This document shows positions 1 through 7,286 of a DNA stretch of 64,000 nt, piece after piece. Under the pieces are notes generated by a model. The model was not told where the DNA came from and ran no database searches. It saw nothing but the letters and a program-made list of their open reading frames with translations. The stretch's first letter is position 1; every line of letters starts with the position of its first letter. A program made the translations under genes and the position numbers. Source of the DNA: UBA6055 sp965203755 (lineage in GTDB: Bacteria; Chloroflexota; Anaerolineae; Aggregatilineales; Phototrophicaceae); NCBI GenBank assembly GCA_965203755.1, contig OZ241910.1, forward strand, positions 248,001 to 312,000. The letters are read 5' to 3'.

Positions 1-726
1 AAAGGCGATAAAGGTCAGGCCCATGGCGCTGACGATGCCGATAATCCCCTCGGGCGCAAAGTTGTTGAACTTCTCGAAGTGGATCGGGTTGCCAAAGACG
101 ACGAATAAACCGCTCACAATAAAAATGAGGATAATGATCACTTTAAGAACGGTCACGATATTGCCAACGGCGCCGGTTTCTGAAGTGCCGCGGTAATTAA
201 TATACAAGAACAGCAAGATCACCAGAACGGCGAAAACCTTCTGCACCAAGGCGGCTTCTGTCAGTTCGAGCCCAAAGGGAAGCGGAATCGGGCCTGAAAG
301 AAAGACGCCAACCCCTTCGGCATGGGCTTTTTCTGGATCGAGGAAGAGGATACGCAGCAATTCGTAGATGAACCCGCCAAAGCCAACGCCATAGAGGCTG
401 CCGGCGACGGCGTGGGCGAACCAACTCATCCAGCCGGCTAGGAAACCGTTGGGGCCCGGCAAGCCCTCCTTCACCCACAGATACCCGCCGCCGGCCTCGG
501 GGATAGCAGAACCGAGTTCGGCATAGACCATCGCGGTTAATACGGTGATGACGCCGTTGAGCGCGAATGCCAGGATCAAAGCGGGGCCGGCTGTTCCGGC
601 GGCGATGCCCGTCAAGACGAAGATGCCGGCGCCAATCATAGCGCCGACCCCAATCATCGTGATGTCAAATAATCCCAAGTTGCGAACCAGTCCTACATTA
701 TGGGATGAGTGGGTCGTTGATGACAT
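1..726 (-). CDS. APC-family amino acid permease (3' end outside window)
   Basis: This open frame of 242 codons runs off the left edge without a stop. It encodes the N-terminal half of an amino acid/polyamine/organocation transporter. The first membrane segment carries the family's glycine-rich unwound stretch (GVGAMIGAGIFVLTG, about residues 27-41), which binds the substrate carboxylate and amino groups in known members. A second helix follows with YAELGSAIPEAGGGY (about residues 68-82), also diagnostic. At least five hydrophobic segments are visible. The ATG at 726 is preceded by an AAAGG-type ribosome site about 10 bases upstream. The substrate cannot be told from sequence. The gene faces away from its only visible neighbour upstream, so it probably has its own promoter in the 180-base gap before araD. 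Family assignment is firm; substrate is unknown. Confidence 0.88.
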   Translation of the reverse strand, partial: MSSTTHSSHNVGLVRNLGLFDITMIGVGAMIGAGIFVLTGIAAGTAGPALILAFALNGVITVLTAMVYAELGSAIPEAGGGYLWVKEGLPGPNGFLAGWMSWFAHAVAGSLYGVGFGGFIYELLRILFLDPEKAHAEGVGVFLSGPIPLPFGLELTEAALVQKVFAVLVILLFLYINYRGTSETGAVGNIVTVLKVIIILIFIVSGLFVVFGNPIHFEKFNNFAPEGIIGIVSAMGLTFIAF

Positions 727-908
727 AAAATCGAAACCTTTAATATGCGGGTGAATGTATTGATTTTGGGCAGTGAATCGATATCATACCAGACTCCATT
801 CATTGTTCAAGATATAGTTGCCCGGCCTTTCCATTATCTATTGCTGGACTGCGGCCGGATCGTCCTATTCAGGAGGGACAGCGCCCGCCGAGGTCTGATG
901 ACAGGGGG

Positions 909-1562
909 TTATCGCTGCCCATAGACATGCTGATAGCGGTCGTGCAGGCGGTCAATGTCCGCTTGCGGTATCGGAATGACGCTGCCCAGCTGCCGCGCCG
1001 TCCAGACAATGGCGGCGTTGTCTTCGGTCATCACGGCCGCCTTGAGGGCCGCTTCAGCCGACCTGCCGATGGTGAAGACGCCGTGATTTCGCAAGAGCGC
1101 CGCCGGGCTGCGGTGGTCCGCCAGCATATCCACCACCAGCCGGCCGATCTCCTCGCCGCCAATCAGGCAAAATCCGCCGCAGGGTATTTCGGCGCCGAAC
1201 TCATCAGCCATCGCGGTGGTCGCGCAGGGGATGGATTCACCGACTACCGCAAACGCGGTGGCATAACGCGAATGGGTATGCACAATCCCGTTCACATGAG
1301 GCAGATGGCGATAGATGTAACAATGCGAGGCGGTATCGGAGGAAGGCTGGAGGCCGCCTTCCAGAACGCGCCCGCGCAAATCGGCAACGACCATATTTTC
1401 GGGAGTCAAGTCGTCGAAGCGGATGCCGCTGGGCTTGATGACCACCTGCCCGGCGGCCGCATCGCGGGCGCTGATGTTGCCGCTTGTCCAAGCCACCAGA
1501 TTATTTTTGGGCAGTTCGGCATGGAGTCGGCAGACTTCCGCTCGTAATTCCGGCAATAACAC
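909..1562 (-). CDS. araD: L-ribulose-5-phosphate 4-epimerase / class II aldolase family
   Basis: The 217-residue product belongs to the zinc-dependent class II aldolase/epimerase family and looks most like AraD, which interconverts L-ribulose 5-phosphate and D-xylulose 5-phosphate. Visible landmarks are TSGNIS (26-31), KPSG (43-46), SSDT with Asp76, the zinc pair His95 and His97 in HTHSR, Asp120, the third zinc ligand His160 in RNHG, and Tyr214 near the C-terminus. In E. coli AraD the equivalent catalytic residues are Asp76, Asp120 and Tyr229. The start is a GTG at 1562 with AAGGAG eight bases upstream. It lies 127 bases downstream of the sugar isomerase/epimerase gene on the same strand, so the two may be co-transcribed. 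L-fuculose-phosphate aldolase is the main alternative; the KPSG, SSDT and C-terminal YGQ signatures favour AraD. Confidence 0.8.
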   Translation of the reverse strand: MLLPELRAEVCRLHAELPKNNLVAWTSGNISARDAAAGQVVIKPSGIRFDDLTPENMVVADLRGRVLEGGLQPSSDTASHCYIYRHLPHVNGIVHTHSRYATAFAVVGESIPCATTAMADEFGAEIPCGGFCLIGGEEIGRLVVDMLADHRSPAALLRNHGVFTIGRSAEAALKAAVMTEDNAAIVWTARQLGSVIPIPQADIDRLHDRYQHVYGQR

Positions 1563-1688
1563 GCGATGTTCTCCTTATCAGGCGTTTTAAGAGGCGTTCG
1601 CGGCGGCCGATTTCGGCCTTCCAAACGAACGTTCCATCAGATGATTTGCAAAGTGAATCGTCCGTTCCTGCCCGCGCATCGCCAAAGC

Positions 1689-2546
1689 TCATGCCAGGCC
1701 GGCGGCATCCCACAAGCGGTTCATGGAGCTCGCCGTCAGCTGCGCCGCTTCCAGCGGATCCGCAATCGCATTGACCCGCCGGCTGAACGGCTCCGGCGTC
1801 ACTGGCCCGTCATAGCCCAGTTCAATCAGCTTACGCATCAAGTCCACCAAGGGCAGAACGCCGGTTTCCATTGGCAGGCGGCGGTCATGGTCGTCGTATT
1901 CGGCAAAGCTCAAACCGACCGGGGCATCATTGACATGCACGTTGACGATATCCTGTTGGCTGATTTTGTCGAGGTCATCCACCGCGCCGCCCGAAGTGTA
2001 CAGGTGCCAGGCATCCAGCAGCAGGCCGACGTTGCCGGCGCCGATTGCCTGCGCCAATTCCATCATGCCTTCCATCGTATAGATGAAATCATGCTGGTCG
2101 GGAGGACGCAGGCTTTGCGGCCCGATAAACTCGATGCCAAAGCGGATGCCATAAGGTTTGAGGGCTTCGGCAATCGCCCCCAGACGCTCGACGTGCCAGC
2201 TAAAATTGGCGTCAAAGGCGCGTTCAGTCGATGAGGGCGGACACCAGGTCGAGGCGCGCAAAGCCCCTAGCTCGGCGGCGACATCGGCGAATTCCGACAG
2301 CCTGCCGACGTCTTCGCGCCAGCTTTCGCCCTGCCAGTTGACCGGCGGGGCCCAAGCGCCGGGGCGAATGCCGGATTCTGCAAAAAGCCGCTTGACGCGG
2401 TTAATGCCCTTGTCTTTCGCCAGCTGCGCCGCTTCCTGAATGCTGAAATCAAGGCCGGCGAAGCCGGTTCGCCGCGCCAGCGCCAGGCTGGCTTCGAGTG
2501 AGTGACCGCGGATGCCAACCGCGCCCGCGTTTAAGGTTTTATACAT
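1689..2546 (-). CDS. Sugar phosphate isomerase/epimerase (xylose isomerase-like TIM barrel)
   Basis: This is a protein of 285 residues with the xylose-isomerase-like/AP-endonuclease-2 TIM-barrel pattern used by many sugar epimerases (IolE, UlaE, tagatose 3-epimerase relatives). The four usual metal ligands can be placed: Glu in GIEFIGP, Asp in LLLDAWH, His in VNVHVND and Glu in TPEPF near the C-terminus. The N-terminal stretch TGFAGLDF is the first beta-alpha unit. A GTG nine bases further upstream is possible, but the ATG at 2546 sits eight bases after AGAAAGG and is preferred. It is upstream of araD on the same strand, which suggests pentose or related sugar catabolism. The exact substrate cannot be read from sequence. 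Confidence 0.8.
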   Translation of the reverse strand: MYKTLNAGAVGIRGHSLEASLALARRTGFAGLDFSIQEAAQLAKDKGINRVKRLFAESGIRPGAWAPPVNWQGESWREDVGRLSEFADVAAELGALRASTWCPPSSTERAFDANFSWHVERLGAIAEALKPYGIRFGIEFIGPQSLRPPDQHDFIYTMEGMMELAQAIGAGNVGLLLDAWHLYTSGGAVDDLDKISQQDIVNVHVNDAPVGLSFAEYDDHDRRLPMETGVLPLVDLMRKLIELGYDGPVTPEPFSRRVNAIADPLEAAQLTASSMNRLWDAAGLA

Positions 2547-2635
2547 CAAAGACACCTTTCTTGGAGTTTGTCAATAATCGTTCGTCCTTGACAGATTATA
2601 ACCGCGCTGATGGCATTTTATCATGGTGAGGCAGC

Positions 2636-2663
2636 GAATAAAAAACCCGCTCTCGCGAACGGG
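2636..2663 (-). terminator. Rho-independent terminator
   Basis: Read on the minus strand, a 7-bp stem (CCCGTTC/GAGCGGG, one G-T pair) with a GCGA tetraloop is followed directly by a run of T. It lies 40 bases after the stop of the small membrane protein gene and would end its transcript before the sugar epimerase gene. Confidence 0.8.
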
Positions 2664-2702
2664 CTTTCCCTGCATGGCATGATAGAACGGTCAGCGTCCG
2701 CG

Positions 2703-2891
2703 TTAGTCATGTCCTCGGAAATAAGCAAAAGCCATGATGGAGCCGAAGGGGATGAAAATCACGATGAAATCCCACAAAAGCAAATCCCGTTCTGAAAGCG
2801 ATTGGCGGCGGAGGTGCATCATCGCCGCGACAACAAGTATAACATACCCCACCACAAGGCTGATATTCAACAACTGCCAGGCTGCCGCCAT
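2703..2891 (-). CDS. Small two-helix membrane protein
   Basis: This 62-residue protein has two hydrophobic helices (about residues 7-24 and 37-58) separated by a basic, polar loop (HLRRQSLSERD). The second helix ends with the pattern IPFGSIMAFAYF. The arrangement resembles the small PLDc_N-type membrane proteins found singly in many bacteria, but the match is only to the general pattern. The ATG at 2891 follows a good ribosome site (GGGAGG). A strong terminator lies just downstream, which supports this as a real, monocistronic gene. No function is proposed. Confidence 0.6.
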   Translation of the reverse strand: MAAAWQLLNISLVVGYVILVVAAMMHLRRQSLSERDLLLWDFIVIFIPFGSIMAFAYFRGHD

Positions 2892-2924
2892 TTTGAGCCT
2901 CCCGCAACTCCCTTTTTCAGATGG

Positions 2925-2954
2925 TTAATGACATTACTTTTATGATAATATAAT
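2925..2954 (+). promoter_or_regulatory. Putative promoter of rpiA
   Basis: A perfect -10 box TATAAT (2949-2954) lies in an A/T-rich stretch, with a weak -35-like TTAATG 18 bases upstream. If used, transcription begins near 2961. That is downstream of the first possible GTG start (2957) and therefore supports the TTG start at 2996 for rpiA. Confidence 0.5.
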
Positions 2955-2995
2955 AAGTGTTTGCTGAACTGGTGACAAGCGATCTGGAGATCATC

Positions 2996-3682
2996 TTGAA
3001 GGCGCGAACTCTGAAACAGCAGGCGGCTGAATTTGCGCTGCAATTTGTCAAGTCCGGCATGACGCTTGGGCTGGGCAGCGGCAGCACGGCTCTGTTCGCC
3101 ACGCGCGGGATTGGCCGGCGGATTCAAGCTGGCGACCTGAAGGCAGTCGCCGCCATTCCGACTTCATTGGCGACCGAAGCCGAAGCGCGGGCGCTGGGCA
3201 TTCCCCTGACCACGCTCGAAGATCATCCGCAGATTGATGTGACGATTGACGGCGCGGATGAGGTTGACCCTGAACTCAACCTGATCAAGGGCGGCGGCGG
3301 GGCTTTGCTGCGCGAAAAAATTGTGGCGCAGGCGACCCAACGGCAGATTATTGTGGTCGATGACTCCAAGCTGTCGGACCAGCTTGGGACGCGCTGGGCG
3401 ATACCGGTTGAAGTCATCCCCTTTGGCTGGCCGGCGGCGGCGGCTTTTCTTCAATCGCTGGGGGCCAAGGTCCAGCGGCGGCCGGCCGGCGGCGATCCTT
3501 ATGTGACTGACCAGGGCAATTTTATCCTGGACTGCCGCTTTGGCAAAATCGCCGACCCAAGCCGACTGGCAGAGGCCATAAAGAGCCGCGCCGGCATTGT
3601 CGAGCATGGTCTGTTTATCCAGCTGGCGCACGATGTCATTGTGGCCAGCCAGACCGGGCTGCGCCATCTTTCGCGCCGATAA
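2996..3682 (+). CDS. rpiA: Ribose-5-phosphate isomerase A
   Basis: RpiA interconverts ribose 5-phosphate and ribulose 5-phosphate in the non-oxidative pentose phosphate pathway. All family signatures are present in order: GLGSGSTA phosphate loop near the N-terminus, TIDGADEVDP with the catalytic Asp residues, IKGGGGALLREK with the catalytic Glu and Lys, and IPVEVIPFGW. The preferred TTG start at 2996 has GGAG six bases upstream and gives 228 residues, close to the usual 220-230. A GTG at 2957 would add 13 residues but lies upstream of the likely transcription start. The cupin gene follows after 58 bases on the same strand. Confidence 0.93.
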   Translation: MKARTLKQQAAEFALQFVKSGMTLGLGSGSTALFATRGIGRRIQAGDLKAVAAIPTSLATEAEARALGIPLTTLEDHPQIDVTIDGADEVDPELNLIKGGGGALLREKIVAQATQRQIIVVDDSKLSDQLGTRWAIPVEVIPFGWPAAAAFLQSLGAKVQRRPAGGDPYVTDQGNFILDCRFGKIADPSRLAEAIKSRAGIVEHGLFIQLAHDVIVASQTGLRHLSRR

Positions 3683-3740
3683 AACAGCTTGCGCGATGCG
3701 TTTCGGTTCGTTACACTTATCGGAAAATGGGAATAGGCTG

Positions 3741-4202
3741 ATGTCCGAATCAAAGAATTGGCGCGAAAATGGGGTGCGGATTGTCCGCAGTTCCGAGTTG
3801 GATGCCAACACGCCCCAAACCGCCGGCATGACCCGCGCGGCCGCGATCAACCATGCCAAAGCCGGCGCCAATAAACTGTGGGCCGGCACCGTCAATATCC
3901 AGCCAAACGCCAAGACCGGCGCCCATCATCACGGCGAACTGGAGAGCGTCATCTATGTCGTGAGCGGGCGGGCGCGGATGCGCTGGGGCGATCATTTGGA
4001 ATACGTCGCTGAAGCCGCTGCCGGCGATTTCATCTATGTGCCGCCTTTTGTACCGCATCAAGAGATTAACGCCAAACCAGACGAAGCCCTTGTCTGTGTA
4101 CTCGTCCGCAGCGATCAGGAAGCGATTGTGGTCAACTTGGACATTGAACCGGTGGAAACTTCGGCTGAAATCTGGATCGGGCCCAATCACCCGGCGGAGT
4201 AA
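3741..4202 (+). CDS. Cupin-domain protein
   Basis: This 153-residue single-domain cupin shows cupin motif 1 at HHHGELESVIYVVSG (metal-binding His and Glu) and motif 2 at GDFIYVPPFVPHQE (Pro-rich strand and His). These build the small beta-barrel that usually binds Fe, Mn or Zn. The start ATG at 3741 follows GGGAATAGG. Longer upstream frames are open but lack a ribosome site and overlap rpiA. Similar stand-alone cupins act as sugar or oxalate-type enzymes or sensors; the function here is unknown. Its position after rpiA and facing a dehydrogenase suggests a metabolic role. Confidence 0.75.
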   Translation: MSESKNWRENGVRIVRSSELDANTPQTAGMTRAAAINHAKAGANKLWAGTVNIQPNAKTGAHHHGELESVIYVVSGRARMRWGDHLEYVAEAAAGDFIYVPPFVPHQEINAKPDEALVCVLVRSDQEAIVVNLDIEPVETSAEIWIGPNHPAE

Positions 4203-4210
4203 GCTGTCCT

Positions 4211-5239
4211 TTAGCTGTCGGGAACCAGCAGCACTTTGGCGACATTCCCGGGCGCATCAATCAAGCGATTGAACCACTTGTCGCCGTCTTGCAGCGGCGC
4301 TTCGATCATCCAGGGATCAAGCCCGACCGCGCCCTGCGCCAGCAAGTCGAGCGCCTTGGTAAAATTGGCCGGCGAATAGGCAAAAGAGCCTTTGGCTTGG
4401 ATTTCGCGGCGAATCATATCGGCGGCCGGCATGACGCTGCGCTCTTCATGCAGACCGCTAAGAATCAGGCGGCCGCCGGCGCGGGCAGCCGATACGCACT
4501 GTTCGCGCGTCACTGCGGTGCCGACGGCATCAACCGCCACCGCCACGCCGCCGTTGGTTTCGCTTTGCACCGCCGGCGCGGTGTCAGTGGCGCGTGGCTG
4601 AATGGGAATGCCGCCCAGTTCGGCGCCCATTCGCAGCCGCGCGTCATCGACTTCGGCAATAAAAACACGGCGGGCAGCATTCAGTTTGAGCATTTGCAGC
4701 GCCAGCAGGCCGATGGGGCCGGCGCCGATGACCAGACAGTCTTCGCCGGCGACGTCCGCGGCCAACTCGGCAATCCGCACCGCGCAGCCGACCGGCTCGG
4801 TCAGGGCGCCGATGCGCGTGTTCATTCCCGCCGGCAGCGGCAGCGCCAGCTTGGCCGGGACGCTGACGTATTCGGCAAATGCCCCCGGCCGATGCGCGCC
4901 CAGCAGCCGGCGCTGGCGGCACAGCTGATTGACCCCCTGCCGGCAGCAGCGGCATTCACCGCAATACCAAAGCGGATTGACCGTCACTAATTGGCCGGTG
5001 TCAAGGTCGGGCCGAATGGATGGAACATCGGCGCCGACGGCCGCGATTTCGCCAGCGAACTCATGCCCCATAATCAGGGGCGGCGCCCGCAGCGCATTAT
5101 GCCCCAGATAACCGCCAAGCTCCGAGCCGCATATCCCGGCATGAGCCACCTTCACCAGGATTTCATCGGCGGCGGCGGGCGGCGGCGGCTCCTCCCGCAT
5201 CCTCATCGTCCGCGCCGCTTCCCATATTAACGCTTTCAT
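4211..5239 (-). CDS. Zinc-dependent medium-chain alcohol/polyol dehydrogenase
   Basis: The 342-residue product is a classical zinc MDR enzyme. Catalytic zinc ligands are Cys in AGICGSE and His-Glu in GHEFAGE. The structural zinc site is the four-cysteine lobe CGECRCCRQGVNQLC. The Rossmann motif GAGPIGLLALQM marks NAD(P) binding. It fits the sorbitol/threonine/glucose dehydrogenase branch; the substrate is probably a polyol or sugar, but this is not proven. The open frame extends 97 codons further upstream, yet homologous sequence begins only at the ATG at 5239, and the extension runs into the dispersed repeat, so the shorter start is used. No strong ribosome site is seen. It is convergent with the cupin gene. 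Confidence 0.85.
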   Translation of the reverse strand: MKALIWEAARTMRMREEPPPPAAADEILVKVAHAGICGSELGGYLGHNALRAPPLIMGHEFAGEIAAVGADVPSIRPDLDTGQLVTVNPLWYCGECRCCRQGVNQLCRQRRLLGAHRPGAFAEYVSVPAKLALPLPAGMNTRIGALTEPVGCAVRIAELAADVAGEDCLVIGAGPIGLLALQMLKLNAARRVFIAEVDDARLRMGAELGGIPIQPRATDTAPAVQSETNGGVAVAVDAVGTAVTREQCVSAARAGGRLILSGLHEERSVMPAADMIRREIQAKGSFAYSPANFTKALDLLAQGAVGLDPWMIEAPLQDGDKWFNRLIDAPGNVAKVLLVPDS

Positions 5240-5360
5240 CGCCTCTGCCCGCTGCAAAATAAGCCGAATCCCTGCGGAAATCGCAGGCGAAAATTGGAGA
5301 TGCAGCTTAGGGCAGTGTACCAAAGTCGGTTGAAATAGAAAAGAGGCGAAAGCCGGCGGC

Positions 5361-5726
5361 GGGCAATCGCATCCAAAGCGCGGCCTAAGGGTCGCCTTTT
5401 GCAGCTTGTTTCGCGATATACTTATTGAATGGCACCGGACGCGGCGAGGAAAGCATGATGTTTTCATCATCAAAACGGCGCGAAGGGGACGCGGTTCAGA
5501 TGACTGGCGCAGCCGATGCGGTTTCTTCAATCAGAAAGGGTTTTTATGAGTCAAAAAGTTCAGCAAGGGCATTCGGTTTCATCTTTAGCTGCCGTCACTG
5601 TGCCGTAACCGGTCATCTTCCCGCCATGGACCGCCATTTGCTGCCAAAAACGACCTGCCGGCTGCCGGCTGATTTGGCGCGATCCCCTGAAAAAGACTTG
5701 CACAAGGCCCGGCTTTCAGATAATAT
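5361..5726 (+). repeat. Dispersed repeat, copy A
   Basis: This stretch matches 42754-43140 in the same orientation, identity being highest around 5450-5560. Shared elements are a TATACT-like -10 box (5417-5422), a perfect 6-bp hairpin with TTTT loop (5455-5470), AAAGGG five bases before an ATG (5546), and a stretch that could encode RAFGFI..CRHCAV. In this copy a one-base deletion after the ATG takes the Cys-motif frame out of phase with that start, giving only a 20-codon peptide, although the Cys-motif frame is open from further upstream (from 5425). The copy ends at the promoter of the beta-helix gene. It is not an insertion sequence: no transposase or clear terminal inverted repeats are visible. 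Confidence 0.75.
5698..5726 (+). promoter_or_regulatory. Promoter of beta-helix gene 1
   Basis: TTGCAC and TAATAT are separated by 17 bases. The same arrangement, with nearly the same spacer, precedes the second beta-helix gene at 21273-21301, which supports function. Confidence 0.65.
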
Positions 5727-5767
5727 CACCCTTAGACAGTTCTTAGATAAAATGGGAGCGTGCTGAA

Positions 5768-7060
5768 ATGAATGCTATGAACAGTAAGGCAAGCGGGGAA
5801 TGGCGGCGCTTGTTAATTCCCCCCCCCCCCCCGAATTTTCTTGGGGCTCGCCGCGCGATGAAGAAAACTTGGCTCCTTTGTGTATTCCTGTTCTGCATCC
5901 TCGCCCTGCCGGTCCAAAGCCAGACCCTGCTGCCGGCGCTGACAAATCCGACCGCGGCCAACTTGTCTGCCTGCGGACTGCCTTCGCAGCGCTCAAATTT
6001 CAATGCATCCGCCCCCATAAAAACCTTCAACATGACCTCGGACTGTGTCTTCGGCGCCGGCACATTCGATCCTGGCGGCTACCTTCTGGATTTTTCAGCG
6101 GGCACCTTCATCATCAACGGCAATGGTCACAGCATCAGCGGCCCGAACGATCTCATACGCGTGTCCGGTTCAAGCGCCATCCTCAACCTGAACAATGTTG
6201 TCATTCGCCAGACCGGTCGGACGGGCGAGCCGATTGTTCGGGTGAGGCAAGGAGGACGTTTTAATGCCCACAACATCATCTTCACAGACAATGACGCCGG
6301 TGGTTTGGTAACCACAACCACCCCGTCGACGTCGGCAGTCGCCTATTTAGAGAATGTGCAGGCTTATGACAACCGCATGGCAACGTCACCATTCCTTGAT
6401 CCGCCGCAGCTCTTTCTAGCGGCCAGCAATTCCATAACCATCAACAACGGCATCTTCTTGCGAAACTCCGGCATCAATCAGGTAGCCACCGTGCAAGGGA
6501 ATGGGGCGCGCTTGACCCTCCAGGGCTGCATGACCTTTGCCGACAATGTCCGGGCAGACGGCACGACGGCGGCAGCCAACACCGGGGCGGGGATTGGCAC
6601 TACCACCATCACCGACAACAGCATCGGCGCCTGCCCGGCGGAAGGCTTTAGCTACTGGCTGTCGGTCACACCGCAAAAGAAGTCCAAGAAAACAGCGACA
6701 CCGCGGCCATCAGCAACGTCTCGACCGCTGGCCACAACCTGCATCGACTTGAACCAAGCGACTGGCATCGTCGTCCGCGCCACTTATGGGCTGGCGAGCG
6801 GCGTGCAGTGTCAGCGGCTTGGCGGCGGCGGCATCGGCGTGCAGGCGATTGTGGACGGCGGCTTTATCGATGCCGTCGATATCTGGGGCTATGTCGAGCA
6901 GGGGGTCGAGGTCTGCTTCCCGCAGGCGGGCGAACTCTTGTTTTTGGATGCGCGCACCATGCCGCGCGCCATCGCGCCGCTGGAATCTTACATCGTCAAC
7001 GGCATGACCTGCGGCGCGGTTGAGACGCCGGGCTCGATTGTGCTGATGCCGGCCGGCTAG
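5768..7060 (+). CDS. Secreted beta-helix surface protein 1, poly-C tract at N-terminus (in frame)
   Basis: The ATG at 5768 has GGAG nine bases upstream, conserved in the paralogue at 21342. The first 30 codons include a proline run encoded by 14 Cs. A second in-frame ATG at 5858 begins a textbook signal peptide (MKKTWLLCVFLFCILALP..). The mature protein has repeated short strands with Asn/Gly turns (INGNGHSISG, LNLNNVVIRQ, ITINNGIFLRN), the pattern of right-handed parallel beta-helix or Omp-like repeats, to about residue 290. A basic, Pro/Thr linker (TPQKKSKKTATPRPS) leads to a C-terminal domain of about 105 residues containing four cysteines that is almost identical in the paralogue. It is likely a cell-surface protein. 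Loss of one C gives a stop (TGA) overlapping the internal ATG. Function unknown. Confidence 0.8.
   Translation: MNAMNSKASGEWRRLLIPPPPPNFLGARRAMKKTWLLCVFLFCILALPVQSQTLLPALTNPTAANLSACGLPSQRSNFNASAPIKTFNMTSDCVFGAGTFDPGGYLLDFSAGTFIINGNGHSISGPNDLIRVSGSSAILNLNNVVIRQTGRTGEPIVRVRQGGRFNAHNIIFTDNDAGGLVTTTTPSTSAVAYLENVQAYDNRMATSPFLDPPQLFLAASNSITINNGIFLRNSGINQVATVQGNGARLTLQGCMTFADNVRADGTTAAANTGAGIGTTTITDNSIGACPAEGFSYWLSVTPQKKSKKTATPRPSATSRPLATTCIDLNQATGIVVRATYGLASGVQCQRLGGGGIGVQAIVDGGFIDAVDIWGYVEQGVEVCFPQAGELLFLDARTMPRAIAPLESYIVNGMTCGAVETPGSIVLMPAG
5819..5832 (+). repeat. Poly-C tract, 14 C
   Basis: A run of 14 cytosines lies inside the N-terminal coding part of the beta-helix gene, between the conserved ribosome site/ATG and the signal peptide. 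At this length the upstream ATG is in frame with the signal peptide; lengths of 11, 14 or 17 would be in frame. Confidence 0.9.
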
Positions 7061-7206
7061 GCCGGGCAAAAAGCGGTGAATCTATGGCTGTCTTGGATCA
7101 TCAAGGCGGCCGTGTTGACATTGTTTTCCTGAAACCGATCCTGTGTGCTTCATGCCGCTGTGATGAGAAATCAAGCGTCTTTCGGCAGCCGCTTGAGGCG
7201 GGACAA

Positions 7207-7235
7207 TTGCCTTTGCCGGGCGCAGCTGCTATACT
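7207..7235 (+). promoter_or_regulatory. Sigma-70-type promoter of the coiled-coil/selB pair
   Basis: TTGCCT (7207-7212) and TATACT (7230-7235) are spaced by 17 bases, about 50 bases before the start of the coiled-coil gene. Confidence 0.6.
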
Positions 7236-7286
7236 TGTGGTATTCGCAAGCGCGCGCCATTCGATGTGGCATCTGGAGGCAATGCA

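Noticed and set aside
927..1547. 206-codon plus-strand frame
   Set aside because: Antisense to araD, which has all zinc and catalytic residues; no ribosome site or domain.
4211..5530. Longer N-terminal version of the zinc dehydrogenase
   Set aside because: The extra 97 codons have no homology-like pattern, run into the dispersed repeat and precede the normal family start.
5425..5766. 113-codon open frame in repeat A
   Set aside because: The frame of its first half is not kept in copy B, where differences fall at all codon positions; likely leader sequence rather than one gene.
7040..7080. Terminator after beta-helix gene 1
   Set aside because: CCGGCC/GGCCGG forms a stem around the stop codon, but it is followed by A, not T.
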